Shown: one piece after another, positions 35,093 to 47,000 of the stretch
How positions within the stretch are numbered: the first letter of the stretch is position 1
How the letters are laid out: every line of letters starts with the position of its first letter
Origin: Ophiodon elongatus
Taxonomy: Eukaryota > Chordata > Actinopteri > Perciformes > Hexagrammidae
Direction: 5' to 3'
Assembly (NCBI GenBank): GCA_016806645.1
Contig: JACSYO010001640.1
Location: 543,001 to 607,000 of the forward strand
Length of the DNA stretch: 64,000 bases
Program-made: the position numbers and the translations under genes
Notes under the pieces: model-generated
Told to the model about the DNA's origin: nothing
What the model saw: the letters and a program-made list of their open reading frames with translations, nothing else
Databases searched by the model: none

Positions 35093-38000
35093 ACAGCTTA
35101 AAAAGTTGGAGAGATGGGAGGGAGAAAGAATAAGGGTGGTGCTCCTTTAAGAGTCAAAAGTTTGTGAGTGTGTGTGTGTGCAACTTTCAGTTGTTTCCTT
35201 TTGACTTGAAACCTACTACAGAGACTTTACTAAATGCTACGAGAGACACTGAATTGAATGGATGTATGAAACTTTAATCTACTGAAACTACAAGGCACTT
35301 GAAACCATTGCATCTATGAAGGAAATACACCTACTCTTCCTTTGCTGCAGGTGGACACTGGAATAAGATGAACCAGGTATTACACAGAATCAGTTTCCTC
35401 ATTCTGATAATATGTTTTTTATAGATCATTTCAACCTATTCTGACCAATTTTATGAGTGTCAGGAATGTGTCTATTAACTACCTGATGAGTTGTGAACCA
35501 ATGTTCAGTGTCTACTTCTAAGTGCAGTGCTGTGTGTGTGTGCAGTGTATCAAAGGGCAGCCAGGGTTGGTTTCTTAGAGACATGGTCATTATGAGGCTT
35601 TGGAAATGAGCTGTAAATCTCTTTCTGGTGACAAAGCTCTAATATTTTCCATGTGTACACTCTAGAAGAAGCCCAGATATTTTCCAAAGCCAGAGTTTTA
35701 AATGGATGTATCCATGTGTACATTTGCCTGCCTCTGATGCTCATTTCTGGACTCTAAGTGATTTAACACCTGCTTGACATCAACCAAATTAGTAATACAT
35801 CTGCCTGCATAGCCTGACTTAACTCTCAAGGCTGACAGCCATTCAGGATAGATAGTCACAAAACTGTAAAGCAGACTCTCCCTCAGCACCAGGTTTGACT
35901 GGCAGCAGTTCACAGGGACATGAAAATGCACCTGTCAAAGTTATTTTAATGTTCTTTCTATGAATGTTTTGCATGCTTTTGGTATCTTTCTCTCTCACTC
36001 TCTCCCCCTCTGCTCTGTACTTTGAGTGAGCTGTGAAATAGGCATTATAAATAGTGGTCATGGGTTGTGTATATTTAGCCACTCAAACAGCGTCTGAAAC
36101 CAGTGGGTTTGTCTGAGGGGACTGTCATTTCAGATCTGGAAGTGTGCTGTGCTTCATACTTAATGTTGCCTTTGTTCAGTAAGTACTGAGCATTGTGTAT
36201 CATTGAAGTGATTATGTATTTATGTATGTATCTGTATATATGTCTGTTTGTGTTGCCTCATGCTCTAGCTGTATGTTGTTGACGACAGGAGCTCCTGCAT
36301 AGGACGTCACTGGAGAACCAAAAGCTGAATCTTTTGGGGGAGGTGTCCTACCTGAAACTAAAGCTGGCAGACATGGAGGGAAAGCAGGGCCATGGGGCTG
36401 AAAGGCAACACAAAGCAGAGGTAGGGTTTTTCACAGAGTCAAGTATGCCTATTCCTTGTGATATTTTGTTTTCAATATACAGTACAGTACACTCTGTAGG
36501 CATGGTTGCATTGTTTGATGGTATTTTGAAGCCAATATGTAGCCATCAAAACAAGGTTGCCTGGTGAGTAGTGCCAGTGGAGTTGATTTACTTGCTTTCC
36601 TTTAATTAGTAGCCAAGTTTCTTAAGTTTCCGCCATGAATAATTTCACTCTTTTTGCAACTAAACTTCATATTCTTGACTATGTACATGTGAATGGTTCA
36701 TATCCAAATGACCTTAAGAGTTTCACTGAGGACTGTTTGAAAGAAGGAATTACTTAAGCTAAGATCCCCAGGAACTTCTGTTTTACTTCAGTCTTTGGAA
36801 ATTTGAACCCAACTCTGCCAGGAATGAAGAGGGTACACACAAAAATCTGCTTGTGTTCTGATAGATTTAACCTTAAAGTCAGCGGCTGATTTTATGGAAG
36901 ATCATAAATGCTTTCTAAACAGATGGAAGGGAATATTCACCCAAAGCCTGGCTCTGTTGTTGCTGGGCAAAGTCCACAGGAAAAAAGTCTCCAAGGAGTT
37001 AAATTCTTTGTCAGTTTAAACTGAATCATGTATTTGCTTTAGACCGATGTGTTAAGTTACCAGCAGACATCCTGAGCATTTAGTGACCATATGAATTGGA
37101 GAAAGGGGAAGCAGGGAAAGCAGCACTACTACCAGACAGGATACTGTAATGTATGTTGTTACTTTCAAAACACTGCTGGTCAAAGAGCCTTTGTGTCCTC
37201 AGGTTAAAAGAGTTCCTGCATAGCAGAGCTGGCATGATGGATGGCCAGCCAATTATGACTGTGTGTAGGATTTAGTGTTGGTGGTGGTGGGTAATGATTG
37301 ACTTGGCCATCCTGAAAATGAAGAAACTGGTGGCATGTTCCCAAAAACATTTGACATAATTTAAGTACATGAAAAAAATAATTTATTTAATAATGCCTGA
37401 GCATTTATGGGGATTTGATTTGCATTTCTGAGCAGAAATAACAGCATAATGTACATGTGATTCAGTAGACATTGTAGTAGACTTAGTAGACTGGTTTCGC
37501 CATGTGCACAAACTTAACTTTCCCTACAACAGCTGTTTGGACTTAAGGAGAATAGAAAAAAATCTGCTTTGAACACGTGGCCTCCCACATGCTGCCTCTA
37601 CTACACAAACATATCCACACATATGCATGTTAGGACCATTTGCACACACACACGCACACAACATGTGGAAGCCTCCTTGCAGTGAAGCCAGTAAGCTCAC
37701 AGTTAAATTTAGCCATGAAGGCAGTCCATATCATCTGTCATATCCGCTGTACCGGACCCCAAGTGAGACTTCCTCTGTCCACAGTCCGGGCATAGCTTGG
37801 CCGCTGTTTACACTCTTTCGGAACGAACATTGGCACGGAAGACCTCTGAAAGATAGCAAACCTACTCACTGTCTCATAATGTATAAATGCAAACTACCCA
37901 TTTGATGAACTGGATATGCTGGAATATGGCACAGCATAATGCATAATAATGTTAATACAAGTATATAGCAGATAGTTCTGGTTCATGAACAAATACATAA

Positions 38001-41000
38001 TGATATGTGTTCACCTCGACCAGATGAGACTAACTGGGCCAGTAAACACAATGGGACAGTTAGTCTCATCTGGTTTATGGGGAACAGCCAAGGATTTGTG
38101 TTTCCAATACTAACTCACAAGCATATTTATGCATTCAAGCTCAAGACCAAATCACACTTTCTCAGGATTGTATTCACACACAAGCAGACATACACTGACT
38201 CTGTAGTATTTCCTCTCTCTTAACATGTCTCTCAATTCTTTCCCCCCATTGCATCTGTCAGACTGTTGTGAATTTCATTAGTGAGCTGCAGGAGCAGATG
38301 TGTAGGTTTCAGAAGGAAATCAATAGCAAGATTCAGGAGAAAAAGGCCTTGGAGTTGGAGATCCCAGCTGACAGCAGCTCTCCAGTGGTGCGCCCCACTG
38401 AGTCCACTAAGGGCGAGAGCTCAAACCCCTGGCCGTCCTGTGACAGAACCTCAGAGGAGGTTCCAGAAGGACCTGATGGGAACACACACAACCTGGAAGA
38501 GGGTAGCTCAGATGCAGATCAGCAGGACGACTGTGGAGAAGAAAGTGTAGGCACTGCCTGCCTGCATGACTTCTAATGTTGTGTGCAGCATGGCTTGTCT
38601 CACTTTAGTGTGTGTTATTCTTAGCTTTAGTTGTAAATGAAGCAAGGACTCACTAAATATCATCAGCAGCGCCAAATGTCACTTTGTAACTTGGTTGATC
38701 GTTTTGGAAAAACCGTTATGCATCAGTGTGTGACACTTATAGGTGCATTTCATGTACTATTTAATATTGTGCTATGAAAGAAAATATTCAAATGTGTTAA
38801 CATCACCTGAATTTAAACTAACTAAATGTTCTCAAACATTCTGTTTTAGGGCTTACTTAAAGAGCTCAGGATTCTCAAGGACAAAGTGGAGCACCTGGAG
38901 GACCAGAAGTTACAGTACGAGAAAAAACTAAAAGCAACAAAGGTAAAAGAGAGTTCTGATTTGTGTGGTGTCTAGACGTTGCAATACACCATCAGTGCCC
39001 ACATTCCACTGCTAACTCTCCTCTCAACTTTCCTAAATGCTGTCCAATCCAATGTTCCAGCCAGTTGAGTGAGTCATCCGGTTTTGTATGGACACCTATG
39101 TTTTCTTAAGAAGTCTATTTCACCTTGTATTCCTGAAATACATTTAATGATGGCTAAGTCCATTTTTAATGACTTACTTGCATGATCACATGGCATTAAC
39201 CTCTTAGACTTTTGTGAGTAGTTTATGTTGCCACCTTTTGTCCTCTTTTATGATAACATCATATCTTTCACATTCCCATCTGTCTTTCCCTTCTGGTACA
39301 ATATCTTTCCCCAGTCTGTGTATTAGGGTATATTTCATTGTGTTGCTCTACCCACCCATTCAAAAAGTAGTTTGATTTTACTACTTCATTCATAGTTCAT
39401 TCAAGTGTTGCCTGGTCAACTTATAGTCACAACAGATTAGATTCAGATTGTCATTTTTAAAGGTTGGACGTATCCACATACTTCAATCATTTTTTAAGTT
39501 GTCTAAGGAGGTCCACCTGGTTTGATGCACTGTGTATGTGAATACTGTATATTACCATCTGCAGTTCTTTATTTTTTCATTTTAGATGTTAATCAAATAC
39601 TCTGGCATCTCTCCTTCAACTGGAGGTTTACCAGGAGTTACAAAATGAGAAAATAATACCTTTTACAGAATGTGTTATTCTTAGTCTGAAGCATTGGTTA
39701 CTGATAGCAGACTGTTAGAAAAACTTTTTTTTAATCCAAATAGAAAAAATCCTAATGCACCGTAGAATGTAAGTTTATGTATTGTACTTTCTATTTAAAA
39801 GAAAAAAAGATTAGGGTTATTATTTGGTATATGAAGCAAAAGGTGTATTTTCCAACTTTCACTTTCCTCTACACTTGTGAACTCAAAGGCTGAACTTATC
39901 CAGGCTGAACTTAACTTAATTGCCATCTGTTTTTTCTTACACTCAAACTTACTTCAACCTACCTTAAAACAAACTATAACTCTAGACAGTAGTGGCCTAA
40001 TATTTGTCTCTCTAAAATTCAGAGATTAAGCATTAATGTGCTGTATTGTGGGTGCTTGGTGGAAAAATATTATATCTTTCAACATTGGAGTTTCAATTGG
40101 GGAACTAAGAATAGGCACTAAGATGTATGTAAATGTCTTGTTTTTTAAACTAGCTTTTATCCGTGCGTGTTTAAACAGATGTGTCGGCACATAGTGCACA
40201 GAACAACATGTCCTTTCTGCTAAGATTCCTCACTGTGTGACACCCACAGGCAGAGATCAGCAGCCTTCAGCAGCTTCTGATCAGTAAGAACACGGAGATC
40301 GAGAGCCTGCACACACAGCTGCTGACCAGACCCTCTCTATTCCCCGAGAGCCCGGAGAGAGGTAAGCAAAGCACCCAGCCTCAAGACCTCAACCAACCTG
40401 CCAACCACAGCCTCTCACTCTCTCAGTTACCCAGCCTGATAGGTGATACAGTTAATGTCTCCTTTTTGCATTCATTAACTTGCAGTAACAGCTGTGGGAA
40501 AAGTCTCTTAGCCCTTAATAAACTGTCTCTCAGAGATGTACAGAAAGAGGCTAAACACCAAACGTAAGCCTGAACAGTACTTAATGAAAATTATTTAAAA
40601 TCCACGGGCCATGTCTACTTTTGATCTTTTATCTACTTCCTTTCTCCAGATGTGTCTCTTTATTTCATTATCTTTTGTTTTCTTCTGCTCAGAGCACATT
40701 TTACAATCACAGACTGGTTTCCAAAAAATACTTGATGCACTATCTCTTTTCCCTTTGGCCTTTTCATTGTCTTTATGGATTCCTGGGAGCATAAAGCCTT
40801 GCTTGTTCTTAATTTTAATAGATAGATGCATCTCTGGCTATACTTGCTTAGTAAGTGGTCATTCACCAGTACAACTGCCTGTGTGCCTGCAGTAGTTACA
40901 TAGGAAGTGTCTATGGACTGTGCACCCATATATGTAAAAGTTGCCATGGCTAAAGCTATAATTGGTAGATTAAAAACAGACTTGTATCCAAAAATACATG

Positions 41001-44000
41001 CTTTGGATGGCGCTCTGGTGAGGAATAAATCTACAACATGCTAGCATGTATTTTTGCTTTTACTTTCTTCATAAATAACCACATGCCACTGTGTGTCTAT
41101 ACAAAATACAAATGCATATGACATGAGCAGCTTCCTATACAGATAAATAATCAGTGTGGGGTTTCTTTTTAAACATTTAGATCAGGAGCTGCAGAAGCTT
41201 CGGACTGGAATGAAATCACTGGTAGCTGCCAATGATGAAAAGGTACCACTGATATGGAAACCTATCCTTTCTCTTTCTGGTCAACAGCTGTATGTGATTA
41301 TGTAGTATAGAGCAGCATGTGTGTTGTCATCTGTTTACTACGATGTAAAAAGTCCTACCGGCCTGTACATAGAAGTGCTATCATCATGCTGTTTAAAAGG
41401 TTAGACGGTAACTGTTTATCATTTCTCTAAGGCGCCGCCCTCCAACCATTTATAGTACAGAGGGGCTTTTGTATTCTCCCTCCCAGAGAATCTTGGACTT
41501 TAAAGACTCACAGACGAGGGCCTACATGTGGCACACTACTGAGGACACACACGTACACACACCCCAAGGCGAGCCATTTCAGGAAAAGCCACACTTAAGT
41601 AGGCCTCGATCTGCCAAGCCTAATTTTGGAGTGAGCTGCATTAAGAGAACCATGACAAAACCAGACATGGGCACCACTTCAAAAAACACAAACTGCACGC
41701 AGCTGGTTACCACAACTAAGATTTCCAGCCAGGCCTGTGTCAATCCCCTCCCTATCCACTACTTTGACGTAAAGGCCATATGGTGACCGAGGGACGTTTG
41801 TGTGGCGTGTTGGTCAGCAATAGAGTAAACCAGTTAGTCCGTATAGTATGTGTTTCCTAACCTAAACATCTTAATTGGGTTTCCTCTCTGTTTTCTTCAG
41901 GACCGACGAATTGAAGAGCTCACTTTGCTCCTGAATCAGTGCAAGCAATTCAGAGAGGTCACTCACACAGCAAGGCAAGGTAATCAGCTTGTTGACTCCT
42001 TTATCCTTCTTTTGTGGCGTTTGTATTTTCTTAGCATCCATGTTGGAGCCTAATGAAAGCCACCAGTCTTCCCTCCTGAAAAGAAAAAATGCACCACCTG
42101 AGTTTCGGAAAAAAAAACACATTTCTTTTCTTTGTTACTGTAGCTCCACCTGCTGTTCGTTCATTGTCAAATGGCAGGACTCCGTCAAGCAGCAGTGAGG
42201 AAGAAGAGAATGTGCTGTTGAAGAATACTGACTCTGCCAGTGCAAAATCTCTGGATGTAAAGTCTGAAGTGGGTACAAACTATTACAGCTACTAGATAAA
42301 GTTTTTTGTTCACATGAACATGGTTTTGAATTATTTATGTTTTTTTACCCATAACAGGTTTCCACAAGCAGCTCTTCTTCCCAGCAAACATCTATTTCAT
42401 CAACCCAAAAGGACAGTGATTACAGGTAGCGAGGCTACTCTTCGTCAGTGGACGACTCTTCAATATTTTTTGTTGGATTTTTACTGAGATCATTGTGTTT
42501 CTATCTACTCAGAACAGAACCGCAGACTTTATCAAGCAGCATGAATGACCTAACAAATGGGCCTTTACAAAAGGTATTTTGTAATCATCATACAAATGTA
42601 ATATGCCAGTCATTTGTTAATTTTCTTTTAAAGTATGTAATCAACCCTGAGGGCTTCCAATACTTGATTATTCTACATTATAATAAGCTACTGTTTATTA
42701 CATGATCAAAGCATGAGATAATTGGATTTTGTACATATATTAACAGTTATTGTATTTTCTGTATCTGTGTGTGGTTCATTCAGAGTGGTCTGGATGACCC
42801 TAGAAGTCAGATGCTGGCTGTGAATTCCTCTCTGTCAGAGCAGAATGTGAGCGGAGACAGCAGCAGTGAAATCCAGAGTCAAAAGTCTCCAGATGGGAGC
42901 GAAGATGGAGACTCCAGCCAAAGTAAATCCAGACATATTAAATCAGTCCATACACAATGATGGATAGTGTGCAGTAATAATCCCTAATGTAGGATTAAAC
43001 TTCCTTTTTCTGTGTAATAGTCGCAAAGCCAGTAATTCCCATGAGCAGAGGCAGTATTCATATTTGGTACAAACCACTCTCCTTTGAGCAGACAACCACT
43101 GCATCTTTGATCACTTCTAATTGCGGAGGCTCCTGTCAGAGCAGATGGATTATGGGATGGATTTTCTTACCAAACACACCCTCTCTCTGGCTCTGATTGA
43201 CCACATTTATACCAACTCCACCCTTCCTCAGCTTCACTGACCAGTTTTAACTTGAGCCCCACCCTGACTTCTCCCTGCTGCGTTCTGCTGTGGAGTGGTG
43301 ACTGACTGCAGCACATATAATAAAGATCACACCTTGTCAAATTTAGCTCAAACCACATGGGGCATTAACCAATGAATTATTTGCCAAAGTAAATGATCTG
43401 TAACCTGTGCTCCCTCTCCTGAATAGAGCAATGTGAAATGACAGACTAGCACACGTGTGCTACTAGGTCTTGTTCTGTTTGGTATGCAAAGAGATACAAA
43501 AAAATTAAAATGCTTTTAATGCGTTCTATTTAGTCATCTGCGTCATGATCATCATCATCATCCAGATTGTGTCTTTAACCATGCCTGAACTTAGGGAAAC
43601 TATACATGTAGACAGTCTGATCCTTTAAAGTTCCATTATTGAAACGTTAATTACAGTAAGGCTATGTCTGCTCTAATTATCACAAGTAAACATTTTTAAC
43701 TAATGCAGCTATAAAATGTTGCATAGCCCTCCATAGTTCTACAATTTGAATCGTATCTGACTAAGTAGTATTGCACTAACTGTGGTTTTTGTAACCTCTT
43801 GCAGGAAAGTTTGAGAAAGTTGATGACAGCACTTCAGGCAATAATTCCCCCGTTCAATCTGGAGCAAACACACAGCCTGACCAACGAGCTGTGGGCTCAC
43901 CAGAATACATGAAGAATAACAGGAGCTTTAAGAGACTCTGGGGAAAGTGAGTGTGGGAAAATACATTGATACATCAACAATACGCTAACACAAATGCTCC

Positions 44001-47000
44001 CCAAGTAGAACAAAAAAGGACAACCAAACATTAAATAGACCTAAATAAAGTATATGTAAAAATATGTACTGTGAGTCTAAATAACATATGTTTTTTTATA
44101 GAATGTATTAAATTGTGTATAAATAATATTACTAGTTTTATTTGATGTAAAGAGAAAACAATTAAGAGAGATATTTTCATAAAGAAATAATTTGTGCATA
44201 TATTTAACTATCCTTCTCCTACTACACTTGCCCTACTATCACACTCACTAAGTAAACACTATAGAATAACTGAAATTACACAATTACACAAAACTGACTT
44301 TCAGTATTAAAGACTGCAGTAACTATATTTTCCATTATCACCTTCTATCTTATTCACATACTGCAAATCATATATTGTTTAAATATTTATCAACAATGAT
44401 GTGAACATGTACTGATTGTGCCAAATATAATATAATTTTACTTTGAAAATGAAAGTAATTTCGAGAATGTTAACCCTCACCCATACAGACTTCGGAGAAC
44501 CCAGTCTGGAGGTCTCCAGGCAGTGGATCCAGATGTCAGTCAGTTTAGAAGAGGGGGACTACGTGCGACAGCAGGACCCAGACTGACCAGGACCCCCGAA
44601 TCGTATGACTCTACACGGTAAACCACAGTAGTACTGTACTCCTATTTTAAGTGTCTAAGGGTTTGTATCAGCCAGTTCACCATTATAATTTTCTCATTTA
44701 AAGGTTTTCTACACAATATTCAGAACATTAACATAGCAACAAACAATACTTTACTTTGCTATTAAAATATACAGTGGAGTAATGTCAACCTGAGCAGACG
44801 ATGAAGTCGCTCTTCCTCTGTGTGTGCTGTAATCTGAGTTTCTCTGTGCTTTTTTTTACAATGCCAGGTCAGCCATGCATGCCTTTTAGTCCATGTTTGT
44901 GCATGTGAGTGTTCCCCACTGGTTAGCTCATGTCTGCTGCTCTGCACTGCACACACGGTTACCTCTGATAATGTAGTCTCAATCCATGGCAACACTGTGG
45001 TCTCAATTACACTCTACTGAAGAGTAGCGCCGACCCTTCAGTTCTCCTTCAGATTGACACTGTTTGCTCTGTTCGTCCTGTTACCTGGGACCCGCAGGCT
45101 CAGCCTTCTCCATGTTGAACTCCGTGTGGAGGCACTAGATATACTCTGGATTTTGAATTTAGCACCAATCAAAACATCTGGTTTGGCTCTCCTGCCTCCA
45201 TCATTTCCTAGTGCAAAGTAACAAATGAAAAGAGACTTGAGGGTTTTTCTTAGCATAACAAATTATGTCTTAAATGTTGATGTGATTTATATATTAAGAT
45301 GGCCATTTTAAATACTTGCAATACATTTAGAAATGTACTAATGTACTAATCTGATTTATGTTTTTTATTTTAGTGATATGAACGTTCCATTCAGCCAGTG
45401 GACCAAAGAGCAGGTATGTGGCTGGCTAGAAGACTATGGACTGGGCCAGTATGTCAATCTCACTAGGCAGTGGGTTGAAAATGGACAGACGCTACTCTCT
45501 GCCACACCTCAGGACTTTGAAAAGGTCAGAGAATTGCTATTGGCACTTTGAAATAAACACTGTGAAAATATCTTGAATTTACAACTCTACACAGTATTTA
45601 AGTATTTAATCAGAGAATAAATACTCATGGATATGTTGGAAACTTAAAAAGGTTTATCAGGCTAAATTAAACTGCATGGTGTGTGGGTAAATCTCCAATT
45701 ATTCCCCAAACTTTAGTTTTATTGTAACAAACAGTCCTTTCTAACCTCAGGAAATGGGTATGAAGAATCCACTGCACAGGAAGAAGCTGCAGCTCGCTCT
45801 AAAGGCATTCACCACTAAAGTTATAGAGAAATCGTCAGACCTGGACTACATCTGGGTCACCCGTAAGGCTCTTTCTAAATGGAATATTATGAACTTTTCA
45901 TGCTGCAGCTGAATGTTCTCATTTGAATCTCATCAACCAATACAGAGGATTTATCGTGCCACAAATCAAACAAAGACATGTAATGTGTGAGATATACATA
46001 TATTAGAAAAGATGCAAACATAGCCACTGCCATAATTCAAAATCGGGAACTGTATCTTAACTGAACAGTCACAATGAACATGTTTTTACAGCTGACAGCA
46101 TTCAATATGTTAGTAAGTGAAATGAATAAATGTCTGATTTTTGCCCATTTAGGCTGGTTGGATGATATTGGTTTGCCTCAGTATAAAGACCACTTCCATG
46201 AGGCCCGAGTGGATGGTCGAATGATACAATACCTCACAGTGGTAAGACTTAATCCTGCATCTACTGTAACATTTACTATTAAAGTGAAGGTCTGAAAATA
46301 CATTTATTAATGTGTCAGACATGATTTAAAAAAAGGCAATGAATCTATATACTCTTCATAAAGTTCACTGATGTTCCTTTGCTGATCACTCAGAATGACC
46401 TCTTGACTCTGAAAGTCACCAGTCAGCTTCATCATCTCAGTGTTAAATGTGCCATCCATGTCCTTCATGCCAACAAGTTCAACCCCAACTGTCTCCGACG
46501 TAGGCCAGGGGAAGAGGTAAGCCAAGATAGAAAAGTGTAAGATTTATATCTGTGATTTATGTCTGTGTTTTCTTGTATGTTTTCTGTCCTAGTCTGAATG
46601 TTCGTATAGTTATTATTATTATTTGTTTTTATTCTTTTTAAAAAAAAAAGTCTTGTCTAGTTTGAGGTAATGTGCAACCTGTATGAACTGAAAATAAAAA
46701 AAGAAAGAAAAGCGTAAGTGGAAGTTGAAATTGTAGATTGTGCCAGCGAGCGGTGTATGTAAGAGTTGTAAATGTTTTATGTTTTATGTTATGTTGTGTT
46801 ACAATTTAGGTGTCATCCCACCAGTTACCCACAAGATGGTGTCAGACATAAAATGCTTTCATTCTTAGCACATTGTTTCTTTCATAATGCTTGCCTCAAT
46901 AGCCCCAGGGCTATTAAAGCTTCATTCTGCTCACTTATAGTCTATTTAAAGGAAGCGTCAACCAGTTGTGAGTCAGATGGAACATTTCTATTTCTATTTT

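Noticed and set aside
41469..41786. 105-codon frame between ppfibp2 exons 9 and 10
   Set aside because: No homology to liprins, no suitable splice sites in phase, and exons 9 and 10 already join perfectly.
42262..42300. Alternative donor GG|GTACAA for ppfibp2 exon 11
   Set aside because: It would enter exon 12 in a frame that meets a stop after about 20 codons; GAA|GTGGGT keeps the frame.
46307..46525. Minus-strand frame opposite ppfibp2 exon 20
   Set aside because: Antisense shadow of a strongly conserved SAM2 exon.
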